A stretch of 64,000 nt of DNA from Flavobacterium sedimenticola (GCF_030053345.1 NZ_JASGBP010000002.1:248001-312000), one strand, 5' to 3'; shown: positions 40,735 through 50,835, counted from the stretch's first letter. Numbers and translations are program-made. Notes: generated from the letters alone by a model not told the origin.

Positions 40735-40929
40735 ATGAAGCAAAGACACCAACAAAAACTAGTAATCATCTCGATGCTGTTGCTTATCGGATTAAACCTG
40801 CCGATAGTGCTGCTGTTTGACAGTGCCGATAGTTTTATGGGTTTTCCTGTAATTTACATTTACATTTTTTCACTTTGGTTCTTTGCTGCGTTGTTGTCTT
40901 TCATCATAATCAAGCGTTACCATGAATAG
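40735..40929 (+). CDS. 64-residue two-helix membrane protein
   Basis: Start at ATG 40735 (MKQRHQQKLVIISMLLLIGL). Two helices (about 8-24 and 36-56) with an 'NLPIVLLFDS' hinge. It overlaps the SLC5-kinase start by 8 bp, so translation is coupled. It looks like the small subunit that accompanies some sodium/solute symporters; function is inferred from this overlap. Confidence 0.7.
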   Translation: MKQRHQQKLVIISMLLLIGLNLPIVLLFDSADSFMGFPVIYIYIFSLWFFAALLSFIIIKRYHE

Positions 40930-43615
40930 TATTGTGTTATTAATCATATTAGCGCTTTATCTTGGGTTGCTTTTTTTTATTGCGCATTGGGCCGAGAAAA
41001 AAGGCAATATCCGCTGGACGAACAATCCCTACATTTATTCACTTTCCTTAGCGGTGTATTGTACGGCTTGGACATACTATGGTAGCATCGGAGTAGCTGC
41101 CAATTCGGGACTCAATTACCTACCGGTATATTTAGGACCGGTGATTATTATTCCGGCTTGGATTATTATTCTCAAGAAAATCATCCGCATTTCACGGGTC
41201 AATAAGGTGTCGAGTATCGCCGATTTCATTTCGCTGCGTTATGGCAACAGCCGTTTTTTGGGCGCTGTGGTGACCATTGTTTGTTTGTTCGGGATTTTGC
41301 CTTACATCGCTTTGCAACTCAAATCGATTGCCGAAACGTTTCACATCGTTACAAACACTCAATCGAGTTCTTATATTTTTGACGATAGTACGACCTATGT
41401 GGCTTTTGCCCTGGCGATATTTTCGTCTATTTACGGGACGCGTTATGTAGATGCGTCTGAAAAGCGAAAAGGTATTGTTACTGCTGTGGCATTAGAAAGT
41501 GTGCTGAAGTTGGTTTTCTTTTTGACCATAGGATTGTATGTGACTTTTTACGTTTTTGACGGATTTGACGATATTTATGCCAAAGCCTCTAAACTCGAAC
41601 TTTTTCGCCAAAAGAATACCTTGGGCGGTTTGCCGCAAGCCATCAACTGGTTCTTTTTGTGTATCCTTTCGATGTTTGCCATTTTTTTATTGCCCCGACA
41701 ATTTCAGGTTTCGGTTATCGAAAACAATCGCGAAAACCATGTCAATACTGCAGTTTGGTTGTTTCCGTTGTACTTGTTGTTGTTTAATATATTTGTGTAT
41801 CCGATAGCCTGGGGCGGTAATATTTTGTTCGATGGACAAGCGGTGAATTCCGATACGTATTCACTATTAATTCCGCAGCATTTCGGTAACGAAGCCCTGA
41901 CGGTTTTGGTTTTTTTAGGCGGATTTTCGGCTGCCATTTCCATGATTGTGGTGTCGTCTATCGGATTGTCTACCATGGTCAGCAACAACCTTATTATTCC
42001 CTATGGGTTGTTGGGCCGATTGAAAAACAATGAACAGTCAACCATCAACAAAAAGATTGTCAACATTCGTAAAATCGGGATTTTTTCACTGATTATCATG
42101 GCGTATTTTATCTATCGTTTTTTTGCGTTAGATTACAGTTTGTTCTCCATTGGTTTAGTGGCCTTTGTGATTATTGCACAATTGGCACCGTCGTTTTTCG
42201 GCGCACTATTTTGGCGCAGAGGTTCCCGAACCGGAGCCGTTTGGGGTTTAATTGTGGGGTTTGTCATTTGTTTGTATACCTTGCTCGTTCCGTATGCTTT
42301 AGGCATCACATCTTCCGATACCTCTTTTATCACACAAGGATTATTTGGTGTAGAATTGCTTAAACCGTTACAGCTTTTCGGGTTAGATTATTTGCAACCG
42401 GTGCCGCATGCGTTGTTTTGGAGTTTGCTCTTTAATTTTCTGATTTATGTGGCGGTTTCCGTGAGTTTTAAAGGCAATTATCGGGAACGAAATTATGCCG
42501 AGATGTTTCTCGACATCAACAAATACATCACTATGCATGAAAATGCGTTTATTTGGAAAGGAACCGCTTATCGTACCGATATCGAGAAAGTTTTGATTAA
42601 ATTTTTAGGCGAAGAACGCACCAAGCGCGCCATGAACATCTTTAATGTGAAATACAATGTCGATAAAGATGAAAAATTGGCTGATGCGCGTTTGATTAAA
42701 TTCTCCGAAAACCTGCTTACCGGCCATATCGGAACGGCTTCGGCTAAAATTTTGATTGCCAGCGTCGTCAAAGAAGAGAAAATTACCTTACCCGAAGTAT
42801 TGAAGATTTTAGAAGAATCCAAAGAGAATATCATCATCAATAAAAAATTGACGGAAACCTCCAACGAGCTTAAGGAAATCTCCGCCAAATTGCAAGAAGC
42901 CAATGCTTCTTTGATGATCAAAGACAAACAAAAAGATGAATTCCTCGATACGGTAACCCACGAATTGCGAACGCCGATTACGGCCATTCGGGCATCGAGT
43001 GAAATTTTGTATGACGATGACGAGATTCCGGAAGAGTTACGCAAACAGTTTTTGCAAAACATCATTTCGGAATCGGATAGATTAAATCGTTTGATTGATA
43101 AAATTCTCGACCTTGAAAAGTTTGAAACCGGACGGCAAAAAGTTAACTTTGCTACACACAAGATGGTCGAAACGATTGAAAATGCCATCGAACCTTTACA
43201 ACAACTCATTAACAACAAGCACATTCACGTGCATGTGGAAGGCAACGGTAATTTAAAAGCCGATTACGATGAAGATCGAATTGTGCAGGTGGTAACCAAT
43301 TTAGTGTCGAATGCGATTAAGTTTTGTCCCGATACCAATGGTTTGATTACCATAGCGGTTTACGACAAACATGAGGTGGTGCAAGTTGAAGTTAGTGATA
43401 ACGGTAAAGGCATTGCGCCGAATGATTTTGAAACTATTTTTGACAAATTTTACCAATCGACCAATCAGAATTTTAAAAAGCCTATCGGCAGCGGATTGGG
43501 ATTGGCCATTTGCAAACAAATTATAGAACATCATAAAGGAAAAATTTGGGCAACTAATAATGCCACCGGCGGGGCCTGCCTGAGTTTTACCATACCCAAA
43601 AAACAACAGTCATGA
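40922..43615 (+). CDS. SLC5 (sodium/solute symporter)-domain sensor histidine kinase, CrbS/CbrA-like
   Basis: An 897-residue protein. Residues 1 to about 530 form a 13-helix SSS domain ('AVYCTAWTYYGSIGVAANSG', 'SLRYGNSRFLGAVVTIV'). A linker leads to the kinase: H-box 'DTVTHELRTPITAIRAS' (His near 679), N-box 'NLVSNAIKFCPD', G1 'VSDNGKGIAP' and G2 'GSGLGLAICKQI'. No PAS domain is obvious. In Vibrio and Pseudomonas such kinases (CrbS) with CrbR control acs in the acetate switch, and acs is two genes downstream here. The substrate sensed or moved is not proven. Confidence 0.88.
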   Translation: MNSIVLLIILALYLGLLFFIAHWAEKKGNIRWTNNPYIYSLSLAVYCTAWTYYGSIGVAANSGLNYLPVYLGPVIIIPAWIIILKKIIRISRVNKVSSIADFISLRYGNSRFLGAVVTIVCLFGILPYIALQLKSIAETFHIVTNTQSSSYIFDDSTTYVAFALAIFSSIYGTRYVDASEKRKGIVTAVALESVLKLVFFLTIGLYVTFYVFDGFDDIYAKASKLELFRQKNTLGGLPQAINWFFLCILSMFAIFLLPRQFQVSVIENNRENHVNTAVWLFPLYLLLFNIFVYPIAWGGNILFDGQAVNSDTYSLLIPQHFGNEALTVLVFLGGFSAAISMIVVSSIGLSTMVSNNLIIPYGLLGRLKNNEQSTINKKIVNIRKIGIFSLIIMAYFIYRFFALDYSLFSIGLVAFVIIAQLAPSFFGALFWRRGSRTGAVWGLIVGFVICLYTLLVPYALGITSSDTSFITQGLFGVELLKPLQLFGLDYLQPVPHALFWSLLFNFLIYVAVSVSFKGNYRERNYAEMFLDINKYITMHENAFIWKGTAYRTDIEKVLIKFLGEERTKRAMNIFNVKYNVDKDEKLADARLIKFSENLLTGHIGTASAKILIASVVKEEKITLPEVLKILEESKENIIINKKLTETSNELKEISAKLQEANASLMIKDKQKDEFLDTVTHELRTPITAIRASSEILYDDDEIPEELRKQFLQNIISESDRLNRLIDKILDLEKFETGRQKVNFATHKMVETIENAIEPLQQLINNKHIHVHVEGNGNLKADYDEDRIVQVVTNLVSNAIKFCPDTNGLITIAVYDKHEVVQVEVSDNGKGIAPNDFETIFDKFYQSTNQNFKKPIGSGLGLAICKQIIEHHKGKIWATNNATGGACLSFTIPKKQQS

Positions 43616-43977
43616 AAAAGATCTTAATTGTAGATGACGAACCCAATATTGTGATGTCGCTCGAGTATACTTTCAAAAAGAACAGCTTTGAAGTGTATAT
43701 TGCCCGCGACGGTCAGGAAGCGTTGGATATTTTGAAAACCCAATTGCCCGATATTATTATCCTCGATATCATGATGCCTTTGGTAGACGGATTTGAAACC
43801 TTGGAGCATATCAAGAAAAATGAAAAACTCCAACATTGTAAAGTCATTTTCCTTTCGGCCAAAAACAAAGAAAGTGATATTGAAAAAGGATTAGCACTGG
43901 GTGCTGATGCTTATTTAACCAAACCTTTTTCCATAAAAAAAGTCGTCGAACAAGTAAACGAATTGCTCGGAAACTAA
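43612..43977 (+). CDS. single-domain response regulator
   Basis: A 121-residue receiver with DD (residues 8-9 of 'LIVDDEPNIV'), the phospho-acceptor Asp in 'IIILDIMMPLVDG' (near 52), Ser/Thr in 'VIFLSAKN' and Lys in 'YLTKPFS'. There is no output domain, in contrast to LuxR-type CrbR. Start overlaps the kinase stop (ATGA). Signal output must go through another protein or by phosphotransfer. Confidence 0.9.
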   Translation: MKKILIVDDEPNIVMSLEYTFKKNSFEVYIARDGQEALDILKTQLPDIIILDIMMPLVDGFETLEHIKKNEKLQHCKVIFLSAKNKESDIEKGLALGADAYLTKPFSIKKVVEQVNELLGN

Positions 43978-44044
43978 ATTCATACAACATATTGATTACA
44001 TGCTGTTTTCTCTTTTTCTGTTGAAAAGGATGTCACAGCTCATT

Positions 44045-44070
44045 TGTCAATCTGAGCTTGTTGAAGAGCA
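44045..44070. repeat. dispersed GTCAnTCTGAGCTTGTnGAAG repeat
   Basis: TGTCAATCTGAGCTTGTTGA then AGAGC is the relative of a short intergenic repeat I know from Bacteroidota. It lies in the gap before the propionyl-CoA synthetase-like gene. Confidence 0.5.
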
Positions 44071-44103
44071 TAACTACATTGTAAACCTAACCCAAACACC
44101 ACT

Positions 44104-46002
44104 ATGAAATATCAAGAATTATACGACCTAAGCATCCAAAATCCGGAAGCTTTCTGGGCCGAACAAGCCAATCAGGTCGACTGGTTTACCCAACCGCAAA
44201 CCCTATTGTCTGCCGATGCTCACGGCTATCCGTTGTGGTACAAAGACGGCAGCTTGAATGCCTGCTATTTGGCGCTCGACAAACACATTAATGATGGTTA
44301 TGGCGACGCAGTAGCGCTGATTTACGATTCGCCCGTTACCCAAACCGTTAAAAAATATACCTATAACGAAGTTAAGTCGGAAGTCGCCCGATTGGCCGGA
44401 GGTCTGATTTCTTTAGGATTGAAGAAAGGACATACCGCTGTGATTTATATGCCGATGATTCCGCAAGCCACTTTTGCCATGTTGGCCTGCGCCCGAATCG
44501 GTGTCACGCACTCGGTCGTTTTTGGTGGTTTTGCGCCACATGAGTTGGCTATCAGAATTGACGATTGCAAACCCAGAGTGATTATTACGGCTTCTTCGGG
44601 CATTGAAATCGACCGACTCATAGCCTACAAACCTTTGGTGGACGAAGCTATCGAATTAGCCGAACACAAACCAAAAAAAGTAGTGGTGTTAAATCGCAAA
44701 CTCGGCGCAAGAATTCCGTTTAAAAAATACGATGTCGATTATGATGCTTTAGTGTATGGTTCAGAGGAAGCCGACTGTGTTTCGGTCGAATCTACGCATC
44801 CTTTATACGTTTTATACACTTCGGGAACTACGGGTAAACCCAAAGGGATTGTGCGCGATACGGGCGGTTACGTCACGGCGCTGAAATTTTCGATGCAAAA
44901 AATCTATGGTGTGCAACCGGGTGAAGTCTTTTGGGCCGCTTCCGATGTGGGTTGGGTTGTGGGTCACAGTTATATTGTGTACGGTCCGTTACTCAATCGA
45001 AATACTACGATTGTTTTTGAAGGTAAACCCATTAAAACCCCTGATGCCAGTACCTTTTGGCGTGTGATAGCCGAGCATAGGGTTAGCGTTATGTTTACGG
45101 CACCCACCGCCATCAGAGCCATTAAAAAAGAAGATCCGAACGGCGTATTCATCAAGCAATACGATTTGTCATGTTTGCGAACCCAGTTCTTAGCGGGCGA
45201 GCGTTGCGATGTGGCTACTCTGGAATGGTATCGTGAGCATATTCCGATTCCGGCCATCGACCACTGGTGGCAAACCGAATCGGGTTGGCCGATGATTGCC
45301 AATATGATGGGTGTGGAATATTTACCAATCAAACCGGGTTCTTCCGGGAAAGCCGTTTCGGGTTATAATATTGTTATTTTAGGGGAAAACGGTCAGGAGT
45401 TGGATCCCAATGAAGAAGGCTATGTCGTGATAAAATTGCCTTTGCCTCCGGGAACATTATTAGACATTTGGAACGATAATGAACGTTTCCGAGCGGGGTA
45501 TTTGACCAAATTTCCGGGGTATTATTTCTCGGGCGATGGAGGATACAAAGACGAAGACGGTTACATTTATATAACCGGTAGGGTAGACGATGTGATTAAC
45601 GTGGCCGGTCACCGTTTGTCGACTGCCGAGATGGAAGAAATTGTAGCTTCGCATCATTCGGTAGCCGAATGTGCCGTAATTGGAGTCAACGACGAGTTGA
45701 AAGGGCAAATTCCGTTAGCATTGGTGGTAACCAAATTCGGTGAAGAAATCGAGCATTTCCAGCTGCAACACGAAGTCGTAAAATTGGTTCGCGAACAAAT
45801 CGGAGCCGTAGCTTCTTTACGAGATGTAGTTGTCGTGAATCGATTGCCGAAAACGCGTTCGGGTAAAATTTTGCGCAAATTGTTACGCAGTATAGCCGAT
45901 GGGGAGAACTTTCAAATTCCATCCACTATCGATGATGAAGCCATTATTGGTGAAGTGCGAGAAGTGTTGGAGTTGGCTAAAGTGGGAAGTTATAAAGGAT
46001 AG
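44104..46002 (+). CDS. prpE: propionyl-CoA synthetase-like acyl-CoA synthetase
   Basis: A 632-residue ACS-type enzyme. Motifs: 'LYVLYTSGTTGKPKGIVRDTGG', 'ASDVGWVVGHSYIVYGPLL', 'DHWWQTESGWPMIANMMG', 'YFSGDGGYKDEDGYIYITGRVDDVINVAGHRL', and the acetylatable Lys in 'LPKTRSGKILRKLL'. The N-terminus 'YDLSIQNPEAFWAEQANQVDW' and the TESGWP motif follow PrpE, not Acs (TETGG). It probably activates propionate or another short acid; acetate activity is possible. It lies 126 bp after the response regulator. Confidence 0.82.
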   Translation: MKYQELYDLSIQNPEAFWAEQANQVDWFTQPQTLLSADAHGYPLWYKDGSLNACYLALDKHINDGYGDAVALIYDSPVTQTVKKYTYNEVKSEVARLAGGLISLGLKKGHTAVIYMPMIPQATFAMLACARIGVTHSVVFGGFAPHELAIRIDDCKPRVIITASSGIEIDRLIAYKPLVDEAIELAEHKPKKVVVLNRKLGARIPFKKYDVDYDALVYGSEEADCVSVESTHPLYVLYTSGTTGKPKGIVRDTGGYVTALKFSMQKIYGVQPGEVFWAASDVGWVVGHSYIVYGPLLNRNTTIVFEGKPIKTPDASTFWRVIAEHRVSVMFTAPTAIRAIKKEDPNGVFIKQYDLSCLRTQFLAGERCDVATLEWYREHIPIPAIDHWWQTESGWPMIANMMGVEYLPIKPGSSGKAVSGYNIVILGENGQELDPNEEGYVVIKLPLPPGTLLDIWNDNERFRAGYLTKFPGYYFSGDGGYKDEDGYIYITGRVDDVINVAGHRLSTAEMEEIVASHHSVAECAVIGVNDELKGQIPLALVVTKFGEEIEHFQLQHEVVKLVREQIGAVASLRDVVVVNRLPKTRSGKILRKLLRSIADGENFQIPSTIDDEAIIGEVREVLELAKVGSYKG

Positions 46003-46128
46003 CGGATGTAGGATTTTCAAATAAAAAATAACAGACAATAGCTATACCTATTTAGCAATAAAATTTAATATCGCACTTACAGAATAGTTATATTTACATA
46101 ACAAAACGATAATAAAAGAAGAGTTACA

Positions 46129-48036
46129 ATGAGTTATTACAAAATACAAAATCTGGAGCATTACTTCAAGATGTATAAAAAATCGGTTCGCGAACCGCGT
46201 AAGTTTTGGGATCGCATAGCCGATGAGAATTTTACTTGGTATCAAAAATGGGAAAAAGTTTTCGAATTTGATTTTCAAAAAGCCGAATTCAAATGGTTTG
46301 TAGATGCAAAAGTAAACATCACTAAAAACTGTATTGACCGTCATTTGGCGCGTCGTGGCGATAAAACAGCGATTATCTTTGAACCTAATGATCCCGATGA
46401 GCCGGCGCAGCATATTTCGTATAACGAATTGTATGCCCGGGTTTCTAAATTAGCTAACGTATTGCGCGACCAAGGTGTTCAAAAAGGCGATCGTGTGTGT
46501 ATTTATTTACCGATGATTCCCGAATTGGCTGTAGCGGTTTTGGCTTGTGCCCGAATCGGAGCCATTCACTCCGTTATTTTTGCCGGATTTTCATCTTCTG
46601 CAGTGGCAGCACGTATCAACGATTGCGAGTGTAAAGTAGTGATAACTTCCGATGGGAGTTACCGCGGTAATAAATCAATCGACTTAAAAGGAATCGTAGA
46701 CGAAGCGCTGGAAAAGTGCCCAACGGTTCAAAAAGTATTGGTAGTGAAAAGAACGAATACGACAGTGACTATGAAAGAAGGTCGCGACTATTGGTTGCAA
46801 CCGCTGTTAGACGAAGCGGTTCCCAATAACGTTGCCGAAATCATGGATGCCGAAGATCCGTTGTTTATCCTGTATACTTCGGGTTCCACCGGAAAACCGA
46901 AAGGAATGGTGCATACCACGGCCGGTTATATGGTATACACGGCTTATACGTTTAAAAACATTTTTAACTACGAAGAAAACGATATTTATTGGTGTACCGC
47001 CGACATTGGTTGGATTACCGGACATTCCTATATCTTATACGGACCTTTATTAAACGGCGCCACTACAGTAATTTTTGAAGGTGTTCCGTCGTATCCGAAC
47101 TTCAGTCGTTTTTGGGAAGTAATTGAAAAACATCATGTAACTCAATTCTACACTGCCCCAACTGCGATTCGTGCTTTGGCGAAAGAGAGTTTGGATTATG
47201 TGCAGAAATTTCCATTAAGTTCCTTAAAAGTAATTGGTTCGGTAGGCGAACCCATTAACGAGGAAGCCTGGCACTGGTACAACGACCACGTAGGCGGCAA
47301 ACGTTGTCCGTTAGTTGATACCTGGTGGCAAACCGAAACCGGCGGTATTATGATTTCACCTGTTCCGTTTGTAACACCAACCAAACCGACTTATGCTTCC
47401 TTGCCGTTACCGGGAATTCAACCCGTGTTAATGGATGAGTTGCGCAACGAAATCGAAGGCAATCAAGTCACCGGAAGTTTATGTATTAAATTTCCTTGGC
47501 CATCCATAGCCCGAACCATTTGGGGCGATCATCAACGCTACAAAGACACCTATTTCACGGCTTTCCCGGGTAAATATTTTACGGGAGACGGCGCGTTGCG
47601 CGATGAGGTTGGGTATTACCGAATTACGGGTAGAGTAGACGATGTCATCATTGTTTCGGGGCATAATTTGGGCACGGCGCCAATTGAAGATGCCATCAAC
47701 GAGCATCCGGCCGTAGCCGAAAGTGCCATCGTTGGTTTCCCACATGATATCAAAGGAAATGCTTTGTACGGTTTTGTTATCTTAAAAGAAGTAGGCGAGA
47801 GCCGTAACCAGGATAACTTGGCTAAAGAAATCAACCAATTGATATCTGATCAAATCGGGCCGATTGCCAAATTGGATAAGATTCAGTTTGTTTCCGGTTT
47901 GCCTAAAACGCGTTCGGGTAAGATTATGCGTCGCATTTTGAGAAAAATTGCCGAAGGCGATTTCTCCAACTTCGGCGATATTACCACATTATTAAATCCG
48001 GAAATTGTAGAAGAAATCAAAAACGGAAAAGTATAA
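46129..48036 (+). CDS. acs: acetate-CoA ligase (acetyl-CoA synthetase)
   Basis: A 635-residue AMP-forming synthetase. 'LFILYTSGSTGKPKGMVHTTAGYM', 'CTADIGWITGHSYILYGPLL', 'VDTWWQTETGGIMISP' with the Trp that limits Acs to acetate, 'GRVDDVIIVSGHNLGTA' and 'LPKTRSGKIMRRILRKIA' with the regulatory Lys. The length matches Acs. It follows the prpE-like gene by 126 bp and is closed by a strong terminator, so the two synthetases and the SLC5 kinase form a carboxylate-use module. Confidence 0.93.
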   Translation: MSYYKIQNLEHYFKMYKKSVREPRKFWDRIADENFTWYQKWEKVFEFDFQKAEFKWFVDAKVNITKNCIDRHLARRGDKTAIIFEPNDPDEPAQHISYNELYARVSKLANVLRDQGVQKGDRVCIYLPMIPELAVAVLACARIGAIHSVIFAGFSSSAVAARINDCECKVVITSDGSYRGNKSIDLKGIVDEALEKCPTVQKVLVVKRTNTTVTMKEGRDYWLQPLLDEAVPNNVAEIMDAEDPLFILYTSGSTGKPKGMVHTTAGYMVYTAYTFKNIFNYEENDIYWCTADIGWITGHSYILYGPLLNGATTVIFEGVPSYPNFSRFWEVIEKHHVTQFYTAPTAIRALAKESLDYVQKFPLSSLKVIGSVGEPINEEAWHWYNDHVGGKRCPLVDTWWQTETGGIMISPVPFVTPTKPTYASLPLPGIQPVLMDELRNEIEGNQVTGSLCIKFPWPSIARTIWGDHQRYKDTYFTAFPGKYFTGDGALRDEVGYYRITGRVDDVIIVSGHNLGTAPIEDAINEHPAVAESAIVGFPHDIKGNALYGFVILKEVGESRNQDNLAKEINQLISDQIGPIAKLDKIQFVSGLPKTRSGKIMRRILRKIAEGDFSNFGDITTLLNPEIVEEIKNGKV

Positions 48037-48042
48037 ATTGAA

Positions 48043-48070
48043 AAACGCCGAAGAAACCTTCGGCGTTTTT
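48043..48070 (+). terminator. Rho-independent terminator of acs
   Basis: AACGCCGAAG-AAA-CCTTCGGCGTT followed by a T-run: 10-bp perfect stem. The A-run on the left lets it also serve the convergent gene at 48071. Confidence 0.85.
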
Positions 48071-48760
48071 TTATTTTCCAAACATTTCGCTCATCTTATT
48101 CATGCTGGCACTGATATCGAAATAAAACCCTTTAAGGCCATAGGAGTTCTCTTTCAGGGTTAGGTAATCATAGGTGCCTTCCACTAAACTCTGACTGCCG
48201 CCAAACTCCATTCCCAAAACGGAAATCATGTCATATTCATGGGAAACATTGATTACAAAGAAGGCATTTTCTTTAGAAATACCGTCGCCCGTGCTGAAAA
48301 TGGCCTCCACCAGAATACCGATTTGAATGGCTTTGTTTTTGGCTTCAATCAGATTGCCTTGTTTTTCATAGGCATACGATATGATATTCATCGTACGCAT
48401 ATCAAATGGATTTTCTTTTAAAATCTCGTTTCCGTACGATATGATTTTCTTAAAATCGTCGGTGTCCAGATTTTCTTTGTATATAATACTTCTCAAACTG
48501 TCATTGGCCGGATTCATATAGACAGTGGAATACAATTTAGAGTTGGTAAAGCCGAAATACAAATGACGCTTTTCTTCTAAAGTCATTGTTGAATCGGCGG
48601 CATTGAATTTTGCCATTAATTTTTCATAGAAATAAGCCGATTTTTTATTGGAGACTTCTTTTTTGATGGCTTTGTAATCGGGTTTTACAAACTTGGTTTC
48701 TTCTTGCGCATTAACGAAAAGACCGGTTAAAACAAGCCATAAGACAAGGAATTTTTTCAT
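48071..48760 (-). CDS. DUF4919-family secreted protein
   Basis: A 229-residue protein; start at 48760 (MKKFLVLWLVLTGLFVNAQ) gives a signal peptide. Typical DUF4919 text: 'DYKAIKKEVSNKKSAYFYEKLMAKFNAADSTMTLEEKRHLYFGF', 'ENPFDMRTMNIISYAYEKQG' and 'FFVINVSHEYDMISVLGMEFGG'. Family function is unknown; TPR-like helices are visible in the middle. It is convergent with acs. Confidence 0.8.
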   Translation of the reverse strand: MKKFLVLWLVLTGLFVNAQEETKFVKPDYKAIKKEVSNKKSAYFYEKLMAKFNAADSTMTLEEKRHLYFGFTNSKLYSTVYMNPANDSLRSIIYKENLDTDDFKKIISYGNEILKENPFDMRTMNIISYAYEKQGNLIEAKNKAIQIGILVEAIFSTGDGISKENAFFVINVSHEYDMISVLGMEFGGSQSLVEGTYDYLTLKENSYGLKGFYFDISASMNKMSEMFGK

Positions 48761-48875
48761 AAGAAAGGATGTTAAGCGGATTAGCGGAATCAATAGTAAG
48801 AAAAAAAGTCGGATTTTTAGTAAATAGCCACTAAATAATAGGCTCTTTTCTCAATTATTACTATTGAGGTCGGGT

Positions 48876-50357
48876 TTACCAGATTCGCGAAATGGCACTC
48901 ACCGTAAAGTTTGATAACGCTATTGAGTCTTTAGTAATGATTTTTATTTCAGAATACGCTTCGGTTGGAAAGCATAAATTCGTCATCGAATATTTCCCGC
49001 CATTCAATAAAATTTCAACCGATGATTTATCCAAGACCAATTGCACCGAAGTAATCCTATCTTCAACAGACATTACTTGCGGCTTGGCCGCAAAACTTTC
49101 GTGAAAAGCGGTTTGCCCCGAATGACTGCGGTCGGTGACAACGATATTGCCGGCGATGGTAATGGTGAATAGCTCACCTTTAGTATTGCTTAAGGTAATC
49201 ATAGCATCGGTGGGTTGACTGAAATCAAAACGAACTTCGCTTTGCGATAAATCGATTTCCTTTTTCTCGAAAGGTGTCGCCACATTAGCCTTTGAAAAAA
49301 TGGGTTTCGTTACTGCTGCTAACTGAGATACCATTTTTTGGTTCAAATAGTATCCGTTTTTATCTTTTATCAATTCCAATTCACGAGGCAAAGTCATAGC
49401 GCTGCGCCATACTTCGGTTGGAACTTTAGTCGCGTATTGCCAGTTGCTCATCCAACCTAAAACAATTTTCTTGTCATTGGGTACATTTGAAAAAGTCACT
49501 GCAGCGTAATAATCGGTGCCATGATCCAACCATTTGGCGTTTTGGGTTTGGGTAAATGTTTTGCCATCGAAATCACCAATAAAATAGCGTGTACACGAAC
49601 CGCCATTCGGACCTTTATCGCCGTGGTTGATGATCATGATCCATTTGGTTTCCCCCGAGTCGGTTTTCATTGAAAATAAATCGGGGCATTCCCAAACGCC
49701 CAATTCCGTATCTTTTTCTGTGGGTTTGAATACACTTTCTTCCTGCCATTCTTTAAGGTTTTGTGAAGAGAATAATTTGATTTTATCGCCTACGGCCAAA
49801 GTCATAATCCATCGGGCTGTTTGTGTGTGCCAAAATACTTTCGGATCTCTGAAATCCTGTTCTCCGGAATTGTTTAACACCGGATTGGCTTTATATTTCG
49901 TCCAGGTTTTGCCTTCGTCTAAGCTGTAAGCCAGCGCCTGACTTTCGGTATTTTTTTTCCCTGCTTTCCAAATGTCATCGTTGTGATACGTATAAATGGC
50001 TATCATAGCATTTTTACCGAAACCGGCGGTATTGTCTTTATCAATCACAGCGCTCCCCGAAAATATCCATCCTAATGTATCGGGATACAACGCTACAGGT
50101 AATTGTTTCCAATGCAGCAAATCGGTACTTTCGGCGTGACCCCAATGCATGGGACCCCAAACAATCCCGTCGGGATAATATTGGTAAAACAGGTGGTATT
50201 TTCCGTTGTGATACACCAAACCATTCGGATCGTTCATCCATTTAGCCGGTGGTGTGAAGTGAAATTGGGGTCGGTAGGGTTCGTTGTATTGCGAGGTGTT
50301 TTGACCGAAACTTAGTTGGGAGAAACAAACAAAAATGGATACTATAAAGTGTTTCAT
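48876..50357 (-). CDS. GH32 glycoside hydrolase (fructan beta-fructosidase/levanase-like)
   Basis: A 493-residue secreted enzyme (signal MKHFIVSIFVCFSQLSFGQ). Catalytic motifs: nucleophile Asp in 'KWMNDPNGLVY', transition-state Asp in 'QDFRDPKVFWH', acid/base Glu in 'GVWECPDLFSM'. A C-terminal beta-sandwich starts near residue 360 ('SEVRFDFSQPTDAMITL'). GH32 acts on sucrose, inulin or levan; exo-action on fructans is likeliest from the length. No transporter pair is in view. Confidence 0.9.
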   Translation of the reverse strand: MKHFIVSIFVCFSQLSFGQNTSQYNEPYRPQFHFTPPAKWMNDPNGLVYHNGKYHLFYQYYPDGIVWGPMHWGHAESTDLLHWKQLPVALYPDTLGWIFSGSAVIDKDNTAGFGKNAMIAIYTYHNDDIWKAGKKNTESQALAYSLDEGKTWTKYKANPVLNNSGEQDFRDPKVFWHTQTARWIMTLAVGDKIKLFSSQNLKEWQEESVFKPTEKDTELGVWECPDLFSMKTDSGETKWIMIINHGDKGPNGGSCTRYFIGDFDGKTFTQTQNAKWLDHGTDYYAAVTFSNVPNDKKIVLGWMSNWQYATKVPTEVWRSAMTLPRELELIKDKNGYYLNQKMVSQLAAVTKPIFSKANVATPFEKKEIDLSQSEVRFDFSQPTDAMITLSNTKGELFTITIAGNIVVTDRSHSGQTAFHESFAAKPQVMSVEDRITSVQLVLDKSSVEILLNGGKYSMTNLCFPTEAYSEIKIITKDSIALSNFTVSAISRIW

Positions 50358-50384
50358 ATAAAGTTACTTCAGTTAAAGTTTTAT

Positions 50385-50777
50385 TTATTTCAGTCGTTCC
50401 AAAACCCCTTTGCGCTTCACGATGTTTTTATAATCCCATTGAATATCTTGGGATTTTTGAATCCACCGTTTTAAATCAGCCGTATTGATTTGGTTTACAG
50501 CGGTGTAAGTGATGGAAGCATCTTTAAATTTGCCGCTGCCGGGTTGCAAGTCTTTTTCTTCAAAAGTGACACCGCTCCAAAACAGCAATCGGATGCCGCC
50601 TTTTAATTTGCTGTAGCCCACAATGGGATTCCCCTCGAGAAACCACACCGGATGCGCGTGCCAAATTTTACTCTCGGCTTCCGGTAAATTTTGGTTGATG
50701 ATTTCCGCCAATTGATTACAAATCAGTTGTTCTTCGGAAGTTTGCTGGTTATTGTAGTGTTGGATGTCGGGTTGCAT
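50385..50777 (-). CDS. DUF1801-family protein
   Basis: A 130-residue protein with 'LAEIINQNLPEAESKIWHAHPVWFLEGNPIVGYSKLKGGIRLLFW', the YdhG/DUF1801 core. Small, uncharacterised; some relatives bind iron or are stress-linked. It is intact, unlike the related frameshifted cassette gene at 13433. It ends 28 bp after the GH32 start, in the same orientation. Confidence 0.8.
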   Translation of the reverse strand: MQPDIQHYNNQQTSEEQLICNQLAEIINQNLPEAESKIWHAHPVWFLEGNPIVGYSKLKGGIRLLFWSGVTFEEKDLQPGSGKFKDASITYTAVNQINTADLKRWIQKSQDIQWDYKNIVKRKGVLERLK

Positions 50778-50807
50778 AATTTTGTTTTCGAATCTATAAA
50801 TATAAAA

Positions 50808-50835
50808 AAAATCCTCAAAATATTGAGGATTTTAA
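50808..50835 (-). terminator. terminator of the DUF4199 gene
   Basis: ATCCTCAA-AATA-TTGAGGAT stem (50811-50830) with A-run and T-run flanks. Confidence 0.75.
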
